Shown piece after piece: positions 1 to 13,073 of a stretch of DNA of 64,000 nucleotides; within the stretch, counting starts at the first letter, position 1; every line of letters begins with the position of its first letter. Location: the NCBI GenBank assembly GCA_963693085.1, contig OY856410.1:567334406-567398405 (forward strand), in the 5' to 3' direction. This DNA comes from Alisma plantago-aquatica (Eukaryota > Streptophyta > Magnoliopsida > Alismatales > Alismataceae). A model generated the notes under the pieces. The model searched no databases. It was not told where the DNA came from and was given only the letters and a program-made list of their open reading frames with translations. A program made the position numbers and the translations under genes.

Positions 1-270
1 TCTAGGAACGAAATTTTTAGGTTTAATCTTATTTTAGTGTGCGACTATCCCACTCGTAAGATGACAAATCTTACTGTAGTATAGTTCAAGGTAGAATTCA
101 AAGAAAAATGTGCTTAAGAGTAATATGATCTACATAACTATGTAAAAATCAATATTCAACACAAGAGTTTGATTTGGCTTAATAAAATTAAATTTGTAAA
201 TAACTAAAAAGTTGAATCTAAAGTCCTATTTTTAAATGGATGGAAATACTAGACTGGATGAATTTTGCCA

Positions 271-334
<64 letters not shown>

Positions 335-633
335 TTTGAGGCCGGGTAGACCCTTCTATAGAGTTATGTTTAAAATCAGATATATATTGTTAGTAGTTTG
401 TTGCATTATGTATGAGTCATTTACCTATCACCTTAGAAAAATCTATCTGAAACTCACATCAATAATTTAACATGAAATAAATGATATCCCAGATGTTAGG
501 TTCTAAGCTCTCTACATTTAAATCTAATAGACATACAAAATAGTTGACCACACAAGATTTGTGAGCATAAAATATTTTCTTCACAATAATAGCATGGTTC
601 ATACATAGTAGATGCAATACAGAGAATAGATAG
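1..633. other. AT-rich flank without a recognisable gene
   Basis: I see no coding region here. Short open frames on both strands lack family motifs and overlap simple sequence. The stretch is the left flank of the gypsy element that starts at 634 and holds one dinucleotide microsatellite. Confidence 0.6.
273..334. repeat. (AT)n-(GT)n compound microsatellite
   Basis: About 21 AT units run directly into about 10 GT units. The open frame across it reads as alternating Tyr-Ile then Val-Cys and is an artefact of the repeat. Confidence 0.97.
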
Positions 634-2181
634 TGATGTATATAAACTACACGTATAAAACTCATGTGCACGTATCGAAGTAATATAGGCCAAAATAGGC
701 CCAGATATCGAACTCAGGAAAATATGAATCCAGAAACTACTACTAACGATGACATGATCAGCTAGACCTATGGAAAAGAGTGATTGATTGATTAATTGTA
801 AGAATTAAAACTAACTTAATTGGTTTGTGATCACAGTTGGAATGGGTTCCATAGGGTTACAATTTTACCATAGTTTACACTACAATTAACATCATTTCAT
901 TAATATTTATCTCGCCTAACCCTGGACCAAGGGACCTGTAGTAAGAATTATCTGCTCTCGCAATGTAGTTCACTACCCAATCTAATACAAATCCCACTCC
1001 CATAGCAATTTAATTATTAGTTGGGTGCTTTACTAAATTCTCTAGGTTATCCCCTTGACAACCGTAACCTCTCTCTCGAGACGCGGTCTAAGCTATGTAT
1101 CTCTATAACGTATCCAACCCTTAATCCCTCTCTGGAAGAAATTAACAGTCTAAGAAATCACTTATGGTGATCATGTACATGTAAATCATGAAGAAATTAT
1201 AGAGACGTCTAGAACTTAAGAGAAATATGCATATTAATTTATAACTATTAATTACAATGCAAAACCAGGCTACTCTTGGGTCCGATGGAACAAAGGGAAT
1301 TAGTCGTGCATGATTTATATCCTTACATACATGGGAGAAGAGAAGAAAAATGTGAGAAATATTAGAAAATTAAAGTAACCCCTGAATAAACCGGTCCAGA
1401 TGACTCTTTCTGACGAAAAATGATGATTTACTATCTTTCGGTTGCAAATCTGTCCACTTGAGGTGTCCAAATCGTCTGATACGTTGTCGTGTCCTCTCCT
1501 TTCTTCTCTCTCGACTCTCGGTTGTTGTGCAATGTAGTAAACATGATGATTATGTTTGTTCGAACTCTCCCTTAGTCATAGAAGCGACTTAAGGCGTCAT
1601 TAAGTCTCAACCGTTAGATTAAAGATGATCTTTAATCTATACTGATCCCATCCTATCGGTACTACCGACTTGGTGTTTGTAGTATCGACGCCATCGATTG
1701 GTTGTGATACATTGTAGTTGTCAGTACTACCGAGTTGACCGTCGGTAGTACTGAGATTTTCTTTGAATAAACCTGTTGGATTTTCGGTGCGAGTCGATAC
1801 CACCGAGATGGTCGTCGATAGTACTAATTCTTCAGCAAAACACTCATATTGATCTATCAGTAGTACTAATTCCTATGTCGGTACTACCAAGTTTCCTCGA
1901 GTTAGCCTGCTATTTTTCCTCAGATGTCGGTACCATCGACAGTCAAGTCGGTAGTACCAAGCTATGTCGTTTCTTGTGAAATCACCTGAAATATGAAAAA
2001 AATGAGCATCAACTCCAAAATAATGATAGATCATTCAGAACAGTAAAAATAATGATTATTTCATGCAATTAAGTATGACAGGCTAATGATGATAAATAAT
2101 ATACAAATGATATCAGAACTAACAATAAATGTACAAAACTCCATAATAAACAACATCTGAGAATGACAATTATTCAATGCA
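634..2181 (-). mobile_element. 3' LTR of the old gypsy element
   Basis: Pairs with 7969-9510 along its whole length. Reading on the minus strand it starts at 2181 and ends at 634. A TATA-like ATATAAAT lies at about 1312-1320 on the minus strand, and the array of GGTACTACC dyads at 1640-1975 is upstream of it, in the U3 position. The sequence just outside 2181 reads on the minus strand as a degenerate ...TTAAGATTAGGAGATTTTGA purine-rich tract, the usual boundary before a 3' LTR. Confidence 0.88.
1640..1975. repeat. Array of TCGGTA-c-TACCGA-type dyads in the LTR
   Basis: Phrases such as GTCGGTACTACCGA and GGTAGTACCGA recur every 20-40 bases, alternating in orientation. The core TCGGTA/TACCGA is a 6-bp inverted repeat around one base. 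The other LTR keeps a more eroded version at about 8985-9300. Confidence 0.8.
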
Positions 2182-3449
2182 TCAAAATCTCCTAATCTTA
2201 AATGTTGCTCGTCCTTGAGCAACACACCCTCAGATCTATTTTAGACAAGTCAGAAAAGGACACAAAATATGAATTTCCATTCTCAACTACCCCCACCTGG
2301 CTGTCCCAAATCGGCCTTTACTAACCAATGAACAATCAACTACTCTCAAGCGACCAAAATATCCATAAAATATGTCCACCCTTAGATCAATGAAATACTA
2401 TCAGTAGAGTAGTTAATATCATAGTCAATCAGACATTCACTTTGCACATCATGTGATTCCCTATCTACATTGCTCTTTTCCTAACTACCAACTACTTTGA
2501 AGCCGCTCTCCTTACAATAATGAATGAGGAGATCAATCATATATGTAGCCTACCAATAGAAGCAATGGATGAAATGAAGTAGGTGGGTATGAAGACTCAC
2601 AACTAACATCCAAATCATTTATGCAAAATTAAAACATGATTAATCTACTTGAATGAAGATGATGATAGATGCATGAATCATAATGCCTACTATTATGGGT
2701 GGAATGATGCATGTATTCAAAATCTCATCAAATGAATGAGAGTGAAATAAAGAAGAAAATGCATCATGTGTATGTTTCCATTTTTTGTGGAGCAAAATTC
2801 CAACCCGAGTTTAGGGCACCATTCTCCCTCTTTATTTCATAACATCAAGTTTTTTTTCTTTTTTTCTTTCTTTCTTTTTCTTTGGCCACTATATTAGCAT
2901 GGTAGAAAGTTATGCTTGGGCTTCACCAAGATATCTCATTCATTTTTTTCTTGAGGGCAAGGATATATATCCATGCACTCTAATTTCAGAAGAAAACAAT
3001 ATAACCACATGATGTATAATGAATGATGCAAAAGGTATGCAATCTACTACAATTGTCATGTAACTAGATGATATGCATAAAAATTTTCTCTTTTTCTTTT
3101 CAGTTTGTAACTAATGCAATAAATGAAACTAACTTTCATGTCACTTATTATACCATGCAATGAAATTAAGAGAAAACAATTCAGGTTACTTGGTCATCTT
3201 AAAGTGGTGGATCAAAATGGATGGAAAATGGATGAGATCACATAATTAAGAGACAATGCCTTCGAAAGATGTGATATGTCCCTCTGCTATTGACATGTGT
3301 ACAATGTAACCTTAAGATTTTTTTCTAAAACTTCAATTTGAGGTCCAATTAATTGTTTGATCAGTTCAAGCTCAAACCCCATTATCATCCACAGTTCATG
3401 GATAATTGGATTTCCATTCATATCAAATGTTCATAAGCTGACTAACCCA
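2182..3449 (-). other. Non-coding 3' interior of the old gypsy element
   Basis: No coding region recognised. The first 50 bases carry, on the minus strand, the phrase CAAGGACGAGCAAC followed by a decayed purine tract, a familiar motif just upstream of the 3' LTR in plant gypsy elements. The rest is AT-rich with T/C runs near 2850-2880. Its length fits the untranslated 3' part of an Athila/Tat-type element or the scar of a deleted pol gene. Confidence 0.55.
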
Positions 3450-4620
3450 TACACTTTTTTTTTTTGGAGTAAGGTAAAATATATTAAACCAAAAAGGGGT
3501 GTATAGTAAACTATACAATAGAGCAAGGCACCCTAAAATGGGCCCAACGAACTAAACAAGGGGACTATCTACAAAAACCCCAATAGGTGCATGTGTTCAT
3601 CTTGAGATTACACAAAATATCTGGTTTACATAAGATACGCCATTTTAACTCTTTGGCTAGGCACTCAAGCAGCCCATCAGCCGTGTTCTCCTTACGCCCA
3701 TGGTCCCTATTGTTCCTTTCATACCAAATGAGGTAGTTGGTCCCTGTGATGCACAGGTTGGCGAAGCTTCTACCATCTTTTGTCCAATTAATTTTATTTG
3801 TTGTCCACTCAAAGGCCTCCTCTAGAGAAGAAGGTACATCATGCCCCCATCCATTCCTGAGGCAAACAATCTTCTATAAATGTTTGGTCAAGCTGCAATC
3901 AAAGAAGAGATGTGCTTTTGTTTCGACATTCACCTTGCACAGGGCACATCTGTCCTTAACCTGTAAACCCCATTTGATCATTCTATCTTTCGTAGGCAGT
4001 CTATCAAGAATGGCTCTAAAGAAGAAAATGATCCACTTCGGGCAATGGCCAACACCCCACAAGCAACCGACCCACCCCAGAGCAAGGGCGTAGCCAGTCA
4101 AGGTGTTGATCAATGTTGAGTTGTCCTGTACGGACCAATCACCATTAGAATCAACAATAAACTAGTCACGGTTACCATGAACCATTATGCACATCTCCCT
4201 CTAAAATTGGGAAGGTATGTTATTCTCCTACCTAATCATGTTGCACCCATAACATCTACTCATCCAGCTGACCCAACTGTTTCCTTTTTCTTTCATGAAT
4301 TTCTCGACTCTTTTCCTGGTCCCCATGAGCACGATCTCATCTGGCCCCCGGACTTGAAGTCCACCTTCAGAATAAGGTTTAGCAATCTTGTTCCAAGCAG
4401 TGGAGTGATTCTTCCCCGTCCATATATAGTTCGCGGTGATGGACCTTAAAGTCTGTGCCACCGGTACGGGCATCTCCCCCATACTAGCCCAAAACCTCAC
4501 CATAGCCTGAAGCATGGAACGAACCAGAACCAACCGCCCAGCCATCGAAATGTGCAACCCGCTCCAGTTGTCAACTTTGCTTCTCACTTCCATAAAGGGA
4601 TGCCACTCAAGACATTTGCA
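3450..4620 (-). pseudogene. 5'-truncated LINE: RT thumb and zf-RVT remnant
   Basis: On the minus strand, 4593-4228 encodes the region after the RT palm of plant L1-type LINEs, recognisable by WSGLHISMAGRLVLVRS and a later IWTGKN motif. Frame 4113-3874 encodes a zf-RVT-like end with LPTKDRMIKWG, CALC and HLFFDC. A run of T at 3455-3465 marks the poly(A) tail at the element's 3' end. ORF1, endonuclease and the RT palm are missing, so this is a typical 5' truncation from incomplete reverse transcription. A possible imperfect target duplication is ACTAACCCA (3441) against ACTAATCCCA (4621). It is related to, but diverged from, the LINE at 53289-58025. Confidence 0.85.
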
Positions 4621-4630
4621 ACTAATCCCA

Positions 4631-5310
4631 ATTGATTTTGTTTAATTTCCATTGCAAAAGCTTATAAGAGCACACTCTATGAATGGTAAAAGTCATGCAC
4701 TAGTTCTCCATGATTACAATAGATAGATGTGTATCCTATAAATAAAAAAAACTAACAACAGACTAAATGACAAAATAAAGATAAATTCATCAAAACACAC
4801 CCCCCTAAGCATGAACTTGACTATGTCTTCATAGTCAAAATCCAAACCTAGAGGTGGAACAGGGGTACCAGTTGCTATGAAGGGTGGTGGTGGTGGATGA
4901 TTGGTGGTTCTTTCGATCAAGTAATGCTAGAATATATCCCTCTTGTTGGTTCCACCATTTGTGTCTCAGTGGTGCCAAAATATGACATTCTCTATCCTTC
5001 TTTGATCTATAAAAGTCAGTGCCCGCGACATGTGTGATGGTGGTATCGACAACCTTTTCCTATAGCTCTATGAATTTTGCTAAGAAAAGTTGATAGTACC
5101 AACTTGGGTGTCGATAGTATCAACTTTCTTTACTGAAGTCTTGTCTAAGAAAAGTCAGTACTACCAATGTTGGTGTCTATAGTATTGACTTTCTGTAGAT
5201 TTTAACTCGATAAGGAGTTGGTAGTACCTACTTTGACTCTTCCTGCACACCAAACAAGAGCATTAAGGTACCTTTTACATCAACTGAAATCTAACATGAA
5301 AAATATGAAG
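4631..5310. other. Non-coding interior with scattered dyad phrases
   Basis: No coding region recognised. Between 5020 and 5240 phrases such as TAGTACCAAC, TCGATAGTATC and CAGTACTACC recur, resembling the dyad array in the flanking LTRs but more eroded. This may be a fragment of a related LTR or a non-coding spacer of the same element. Confidence 0.45.
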
Positions 5311-5800
5311 TGTAACTAATGAAAAGACCTAAACGAATAGTAAATGACAAAAATAACATTGAGTTGTCTCCCATGATCTCCCTTGTTAAATGCTATAGGA
5401 TTGACATGATGAGTTTTCTTCATCCTGAGTTGTCACAGGATGGTTGCAAAGATTCATTTGGAACTTTAAAATCCACTCTATCATCGTCTATCCCAGATGT
5501 CAAGTAGCCTCTACCAATGGCATTGATCACATCGGTTGTATCTTATAACAACCTTACTAACAACATATATGATCCTTGTATCTCGTGCATATCCATAACC
5601 AAAAAATCAACAGGGAAAATGAATTTGTCGAATTTGAGTAAGACATCTTCCCATATCCCATACAAACTCACAATTGATCTGTCTACCAACTCGATTATCA
5701 TGGATGTTTTTGTTGATTCCTTCAATCCCAACTTCGGAAAGGTAGCAAGAGGAATGGGATTTATACTCTCCCCAGAGTCACACGATGCTTTCTAGATATA
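5310..5800 (-). pseudogene. Ty3/gypsy aspartic protease remnant
   Basis: The minus-strand frame around 5800-5540 contains a DSG active-site triplet followed by a hydrophobic segment, LGLKES, then LVDRSIVSLYGIWEDVLL and KFIFPVDFLVMDM. This is the order seen in retropepsin domains of Athila/Tat-type elements, which cleave the Gag-Pol polyprotein in the particle. Downstream, frame 5540-5310 keeps a weak resemblance to the linker after the protease and then runs out. No reverse transcriptase follows, so the gene is truncated as well as interrupted by stops. Confidence 0.75.
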
Positions 5801-5829
5801 TTTGTTTCCTATAGAACAAGGAATGTAGA

Positions 5830-7800
5830 AACATCTAGGATCTTTTCTCTTCATCAAAAATATTCCCTACATCATAGAACTAACCACTTCATCAACATGA
5901 AAGATTTATGTATCTTTTATCCGTATTTTCTTGTTGATGATACCCTTCAAGAATCTTCCATGTGTAGAAATTTTCTCTATCGCCTCCATGATTGGGATGT
6001 TGATGTGGTGCTTTCAAAAGATGTAAAGGAATTTCTCACATTGGCCTTTCCTCCTTTCTCAACTTTAGACTATCCGAGAATTGCACATCTGGCTTCTCAA
6101 CACACTTGTGCGGAGGAACATATGACGCATTAGGATCTTCTCCCCTAAGCTTGATTCAATGCCACCCTCTAGGATAGAATTCAAAATGTTTCCTTCGAGT
6201 GGAATGATGGGTGGCTGCTCCTTTTAAGTTATGGGTGCTTCCTTGTTGATCATGATATATCCACTTCAAAGTAAAACCTTCACCCGCTCTTCCTGTAGAG
6301 GCACCTTTTTTGGAACTCAGCTATTTGTCATGGTAATGGTGGAAGCTTGAAGTTCATTGTCTTTCAATAATAGTATAGATGTGCTATCTTTCCTATTAGT
6401 TGTTGACTTTGTAATTATTGAGGTGCATGTGTGAACATAGCATACTAAAATTCTACATCCTCCTGGTCTTCCATATAGACTATGGGGGAAAGGAACCTTA
6501 GGCACATACACCAAATCCGACTCTGGAGTGTGTTGCTTTTATGACTCCTTAGTAACATTTTCAATCTCCTTAACAATAGAGACAAACTTCACTTATGATG
6601 TTGATGAGTTTTCTCTGCATTCCCAGGAAATCCTTGTTGAATGATCTTCTTTATGGAGGCCACCTCAGCTGCTAGCTGAGAATTTTGAATTTTGATGTTG
6701 TAGATTTGTGCCTCATGAATTTGTTGCACCCATTTTATATGGCCCAGTAAGATCTCATTCTGACTCACTAGCCTGCCTAGCATGTCTTCAATTTTGTCTA
6801 TCTTTTTGGGGGTCCTATCCTACTGATACTACTATCCCAAGTACAAGAAATCCTCCTCCTCACCTCCATGAGGTGCCAGATTTTTGCTCAAGCTTCCTTG
6901 CAAGGTAGTCCAACTTCTCACTCAATGCTGCTATGACTTTAGACTCTTGGAGACTTTCAACAGTTCTAGAGTTTCTCTCTCGTCTCCTCATGACTGATGT
7001 TTAGCCATTTTCTTCAGTATCATATGCCACCTAGATGGCTTGTTGTTGAGGAAAAATCCTAAACCAACACTATCAAGTGTGATCCTCTCTCCTTGATGAA
7101 GCCTATAGTAGAAGGTCTTTTTTTGGCCATAGAGATCAATCCTATGATGAGGAACCTTCATCAACATGTTCTATAACCTTTCCCATGCTTCAAAATATGA
7201 CTCTTCCGCATGCTTCTTAAAATAGTAGATCTTCCTGACCAACTCATTTGTCTTCTGGGGTGGAAAGTAATGCTCAAAGAAGACATCTATCATCCGATCC
7301 TAGGTTTCTATTAACTCTAGAAACAACCTGAGAAACCATGACTTTGCATTGTCTATCAATGAAGAAGGAAACAATTTTAGATATATTACTATCACTGGAA
7401 CTCTATCAATTTTCACCATATCACAACTCTTTACAATGTTGTTGATGTGTTTCATTGGGTCCTCAATGCTATGGCCATGGAATTCTTGTAATTTAACCAA
7501 CACCACCAAACCAGTGTCTATCTTGTAACTATCCACATCGATATCCTGCCTTTTGATTGGCCCCAATTGAGTTGTAGTAGAAGATGCCTTTATTTTCTCC
7601 CAGATGGTCTGCTCTTCAAATTCTGCATCACCCATTTTGGGTTGTTCTGGTCATTCTTCTGGAGGTGGTGGAGTTGGAATGAGGCCTCCTACAGAGTCAC
7701 TATACTTCGGTGCTTTGTGCAAGAGTTCCTCCTAGGTAGGGATATGTGGAGTTGACTATCTGTAGTCATTTCCTCTAGTATGAACCATGAACTAGGACCT
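5830..7800 (-). pseudogene. Ty3/gypsy gag remnant
   Basis: The clearest part is 7635-7300, with FHGHSIEDPMKHINNIV and LFPSSLIDNAKSWF, the conserved capsid core of plant gypsy Gag (the retrotransposon gag family). Past a stop the frame continues with a FFPPQKT-like segment and an EAWERL motif at about 7170-7200, both typical of this family. Frame 6783-6589 (QNSQLAAEVASIKKI) matches the heptad-rich C-terminal part of such Gags. Several stops and frame changes break the gene. Gag would form the particle shell. Confidence 0.75.
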
Positions 7801-7944
7801 AAAACAATAAAATATGTGTGAGAAATAGATCTTAGTGATTGGATAAATATTGGGAGTTTAGCTCAAAAATTGTAAAAGAAAATAAAATAAAATTTGTGGC
7901 CTAGAGTGGACGATCACAACAGTTGTAGTATTGGAGTTACTGTC

Positions 7945-7962
7945 TCCTTGACAACGGTGCCA
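7945..7962 (-). other. Degenerate tRNA-Asp primer binding site
   Basis: On the minus strand this reads TGGCACCGTTGTCAAGGA, close to the complement of the plant tRNA-Asp 3' end (TGGCGCCGTTGCCGGGGA). It lies six bases inside the 5' LTR, the expected place for first-strand priming. Confidence 0.85.
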
Positions 7963-7968
7963 AAAACT

Positions 7969-9510
7969 TGATGTGTGTAAACTACACATATGAAATGCAA
8001 GTACAAGTATCAAAGTAATATAGGCCAACAGAGGCTCGAATATCAAACTCAGGGAAATGTGAATTCAGAAACTACTACTAATGGTGACATGATCAACTAT
8101 ACCTATGGAAAAGAGTGATTGATTGATTAATTGACTAATTGCAAGAATTAAAAATAATTTACTTAGTTTGTTATCACGGTTGGAATGGGTTCCACAGGAT
8201 TACAGTTTTACCACAATTTACACTGCAATTAACATCATTTTATTAATATTTATCTCTCCTAACCCTGGACCAAGGGACCTGTAGCAAGAATTACCTGCTC
8301 TCGCAATGTAGTGCACTACCCAATCTAATACAAATCCCACTCTCATAGCGATTTAATTATTAGTGGGGTGTTTTGCTGGGTTATTCTCTTCATAGCCATA
8401 AGATCTCTCTCAAGACACGGTATAAGCTATATATCTCTACAACCTATCCAACCCTTAATCCCTCTCTCAAAGCAATTAACGGTCTAAGTCATCACCTGTG
8501 GTGATTAGACATAGGAAAATCATGAAGCAATTACATAGACATCTCCAGAAATTAAGAGAAATATGTATATTACTTTATAACTGTCAATTACAATGCAAAA
8601 TTGGGCTACTCTCGGGTCGTAAAGAACAAAGGGCATTATGCCCTCATGATTTATATCATTGCATACATGGGAGAAGAGAAGACACATGTGGGAAATATTA
8701 AAAAGTTAAAGTAACCCTTGAAGAAACTTGTCTGTATGACTCCCTCTTACAAAAAATGATGATTTGTTGTCTTCTGAGTGCAAATTTGTGCATCGTAGGT
8801 TCCTAAATCATCTGATACTTTGCCATCTCCTCTCATTTCTCCTCTCCCGACTCTCATCTATAGTGGAATATAGTGGAATGTGATGATTAGGTCTAGACGA
8901 ACTCCTCCTCAATCATAGAAGGGCATCATTAAGTACTAATCGTCAGATTAACAACGATCTTTAATTTGTCCTAATCCCGTCTGGTTGGTACTACTGACTT
9001 GGTGTCAGTAGTATCGACGCCCTCGATTAGCTATGATCCATTATAACTATTGGTACTACCAATTTGACCATAAATAGTACTGAGATTTTCTCTAAATTAA
9101 CATGTTAGATTTTTAGTACAAGTCAATACCATTGAACTAGTTGTCGGTTGTATCGATTCTTCTTTAAAACTCTCATGTTGATATGTCAATAGTATCGATT
9201 TGTCTATTAGTGCTACCATGTTTCCTCAAGTTAGCCTGTTGTTTTTCCTCAGATGGCAGTACCACAGACAGTTAAGTCGGTAGTACCGAGCTGTGTCATT
9301 TCTTGTAAAATCACCTGAAATTTGACAAAAATGAAAATAAGCTCCAAAATAATGATAGATCATTTAGAATATTAAAAGTAACAATTATTGTATGCAATTA
9401 AGTGTCATATACTAATGATGATACATAATGAATAAATGATATCAAAATGAACAATAAATGCACAAAAATCCATAATAAACAACTTGTGAGAATGACAATT
9501 ATTCAGTGCA
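7969..9510 (-). mobile_element. 5' LTR of the old gypsy element
   Basis: Direct-repeat partner of 634-2181. It contains the same minus-strand TATA-like sequence (near 8648-8657) and the eroded dyad array at about 8985-9300. It is 6 bases shorter than its partner. Confidence 0.88.
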
Positions 9511-11133
9511 TTAGGTAGCAAGGCTACTCCCCACACCAAATGTGGGGACTTTCACTCATGAAAATAGCAATAAGTATAACAAGGAAAAATAGGGATACAA
9601 CCACGTCACATTAGAAGAAGAAGACATAGCCGTGGTTGTAGAACTATTTCATCAAGGCATCGAATGAGCAGTAAGAACACCGCTTTCCATTCATTGAAGG
9701 TGAATCGTCGATCTCTTTCTTTGGAGCTTGGAATTGGCATAGTGATGGAAGAGTAAGTGGAAATTGGAGGTGGCTTTGTCAGTTGATGTGGCCATCAACC
9801 AGTGGAAACCACCAAAATAAATTGGAGATGGATGCTAGGAATTTATTTCTAAAGCCTAGCTACATCAAGAGTATATCCTATTTTGGAATTCCATGGAGTG
9901 TGTTTATAGATGGCTACTAGGGTTTGAAACCCTCCCAAATGTATGCAGTTAATTCATTGACCGCCATGGATTTGCAAAGGGTTGGCTGTGTGAGGAAGAT
10001 GAGAGGTATCATAATGTTTAGAGTTCCCATTGTTAGGTTGCTTGCATTATTTCCCTCAGACATTGTCCACTCACTGGATGCACACAAGAACTTCATCAGT
10101 TGATGAGAAAACACCTCTTCAATTGATGAGTGGGGCTTTCCATCCAAAGTCAAATCTAGAAGTTTGATTAGTTGATGTGTGTGAGTTTGTGACATTGTCA
10201 CGAAATTATTTATTACCTTAATCCTTACTCCTAATGCCTTGATAGGAAAATCCAAGAGAATCGAGTGACCATTCCTATAATGAAACACATCACATAACAT
10301 ATGCATAAATAAAATCGTAACCAACAATATAGAAGAACCAAGGTATGAAATAATAGGCATATAAAAAAAAAGCTAAATGATAAGCTGGCATTAAGATCTT
10401 ATTCCCATATAACAAACTATGTGCATTCCATTTTCATGTCTTTAGATTCCAACAGAGTAAAAGTAGCTTATTATTATTATAGAGAGGAGGTAATGATTAT
10501 TGCAATATTCATTGTATACTAGAAACCTAAAATCATAAAATGGGTACATATCAACAACATTGTGTTGAGTATACTATAAAATATATAAAATCACAAGTTT
10601 AAGTGAACATGTGTGCTTGGAAAAACTTAATATAATAACAAGAGAGGAATAAATAACGATAAAGACTTTCTTTTTAATATAGAAATGTGTTTTGCATTTC
10701 CATTATACTAAACAACATCATAAGGCCATTGACCAAATTTCTAAAGGAAGGGTCTATGACAGTCATTAAAGCCAAATCTACTGATGACACTGGTGTCAAT
10801 CTGAAGGACTACATGATAATGTTAAGAGTTAACCCTTTTTTTAAACATGGTCCACCATTACTTGAAAACTCAAGTAGGATTCCCAACCTTTTGTCCTTAC
10901 CCTAAGAATACAGATAGGTGCACAAGGTTTGTATAACATTTAAAGTTTATTCTACATATTTCAAGAAAATCAAAATTTACTAATCATAGGGTATAATAGG
11001 GTTGTAAATGGTAAGGGTATATCCATGAACCCACAAATCTAGACCCTTAAAAAACCAATCATTGGTCTAATGTTTTATTCCCGCAAACCTACAGACCTAC
11101 ACACCCTTGGAACCGCATATAAGAGGGTCCACT
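9511..11133. other. Unassigned stretch between two retroelements
   Basis: The only sizeable frame is minus-strand 10360-9917 (147 codons). It has no motif I recognise. Its context, followed on the minus strand by GTGTGGGGAG phrases often seen in 3' regions of gypsy elements, suggests a decayed retroelement rather than a host gene, but this is a guess. From 10380 to 11133 the sequence is AT-rich without coding signs. Confidence 0.4.
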
Positions 11134-13073
11134 TGTTGGTATGTATGCCTAGAGATCCAATCATATGATGATTGTAATGGCATAACTTGTAGCTGATTTG
11201 ATTAATAATAAAGACAATCCTCCAATTTATTCAATTTTATTCAGTTTTGAGATAATGACGTTACACAATTATTTTCTAAAGAATGATATTACTCAATGAA
11301 GTATGTCTTTAGCTTGAGGACCTAAACAATGAGATCATACAGATGTTAAGGGTATATACATTCTTGATATGTCCCTAGATGGTTTCTATTGTGGAAGGTT
11401 GATAGATAATAATAACACTTAAACTAGAGTGTGTGTTGGTTGATGAAAAAATCTCATCAGTCATGATATGTGATGTCAAACCAAACACATAGATACTTGT
11501 TAGAGGATTGTGTATCAGATAGATCCACCTTGAGAGTGATACATGGAAACCATAGAATGGTTGTCACAATCATCTCTCATAGTGATGGTGGTGATTGTCG
11601 TTCTTAGGCCTGAAATCACTACACTCATCACATGTTGTTTGATGTGCTTTATCATCATCAAACATGACCTTGAATAAGGGTTGGAATAAAGGTGAGGTTA
11701 AAATGCATCATGACACATGGGGAATTACTATCAGTGATGCATATGGAATGTGTCTCTCTTACATGAGTTTGATATCCGGGTCACTTGATAAGGAAGACTG
11801 AGAAATGCATGGACATGCATATGTGAACCAATATGTGATGTTGAGTTCACAGATATCTCAGACAGTCTACTCAAGTTCAAGGAACATGGATTGAATGTTG
11901 AAGAGGATGATGATTCCATGACACGAGTTCAATCTGGATATCAGAGACAAAGGAACTATACAATCACTATAACACCAATCACGGATTGTAGGTTGATTTT
12001 TTTCTCCAACTTTCCAAATGACTTGGGTAGCAATGATGTTTTGATAGATGCCAATCTTCTTGTAATGTCATAAATTAGTTATGAACATTCATTACCAATG
12101 TAACTTTGGACATATAGGGTCAGACGCATAGGAATGCAATTGGAATAGGAGCTTGTTCATGAGTGATGTTTAACATTGATTACTGAAGTGTTAGGAATTC
12201 AATCTAAACAACATTGACTATCTGCACTATAAAACAATTAGTTCAGCAAGTGAACTGATCGAATCAGATGCATGAACCGATCGGATGAGGTTGTGAACTA
12301 TCAATTTGGTAGATCAATGAGATTGGACTAAGGATTGATGTTGACGTCATGTTGTGCATTAATCGAATATTAATTACCAATACAAGTGCAATTTATAAAC
12401 ATGTTGAAATGTCTGGTTCAAGGGTTGAACCTATTGGATCACACATCCATCAACCACTTCACCTCTAAACCAATCATTTTTCCATTCGCAGGTCACGGAT
12501 ATTCATGAAATTCCTCTCCCTTCAACTTCCGCTCAGACTAGGAACATTGATCCTGGCCCTTCTATAAATAGAGGGGTACTGGGGGCTTCCCGGAAACAAC
12601 AATAAGCTCCAAAAATTGTTGTCTTTTCTAGTTGTGGTATTCAAGAGAGCCCAAGTAAGTTCTACCCATCAAAGGGAGGAATAATAAGGGAGAGACAATT
12701 ATGGGAGAGCAAGTTGACACTAGCACATCAACTAGAAGGGACAACTCCTTCTTGTCTCTTCATCTCAAATGATAGGAGTTCCTAATGGTTCACATAGACT
12801 ATTCTAGTGATGAGGAGACTCTTCCCGCTGTTAGGAGGACGTCATCAACTGCCATCTGTGATGTCATACCAGGATGATGAAGACAACCATCAAGTTGTAA
12901 CTCATCAAAGTAGCATGTTGTAGCAAGAATTTTCATTGGGCGTGCTCTAGGACTAGATATATGTCTTGCAACCTTCTTTCCCATGTCATAGTTTTTGACA
13001 CAATCTACCAATTAATAGGAAATATGGCAAGTAAATTTTTTTTCTCCTTTCATATCTGATCCTATATTTTCCA
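11134..13073 (+). mobile_element. Copia LTR, plus orientation
   Basis: Starts TGTTGGTATGTATGCC and ends ...TTTTCCA just before a tRNA-Met-type primer site. It matches, in opposite orientation, the LTRs at 18756-20680 and 25868-27985, for example in the start block, a TATA box (TATAAATA at 12564-12571) and the CTAGGAC...CTTGCAACC block near its end. No plus-strand 3' partner is present in this window. It is diverged from the two minus-strand copies and so is probably a separate, older insertion of the family. Confidence 0.8.

Larger units (their letters stand above)
634..9510 (-). mobile_element. Old, decayed Ty3/gypsy element (Athila/Tat-like)
   Basis: Two diverged direct repeats of about 1.54 kb (634-2181 and 7969-9510) begin TGATGT and end TGCA on the plus strand, as LTRs do. 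Next to the right-hand copy is a degenerate tRNA-Asp primer site, so the element reads on the minus strand. In that direction come the 5' LTR, primer site, gag remnant (7800 down to about 6580), protease remnant (5800 down to 5540), a non-coding 3' region and the 3' LTR. Reverse transcriptase, RNase H and integrase are not visible; the space where they belong holds a LINE fragment and non-coding repeats. By eye the first 165 bases of the two LTRs differ at roughly one base in eight, so the insertion is old. No clean 5-bp target duplication was seen (GATAG left, TTAGG right). Confidence 0.85.

Noticed and set aside
4960..4985. TGGTGCCAAA as a second primer binding site, implying another LTR at about 4983-5300
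   Set aside because: Only a few bases match the tRNA-Asp complement and no partner LTR was found.
629..9515. Target site duplication of the old gypsy element
   Set aside because: GATAG on the left and TTAGG on the right do not match; after this much decay neither presence nor absence can be argued.
9917..10360. 147-codon minus-strand frame as a host gene
   Set aside because: No recognisable domain and no credible intron or regulatory context; it lies between retroelements. Recorded as unassigned.
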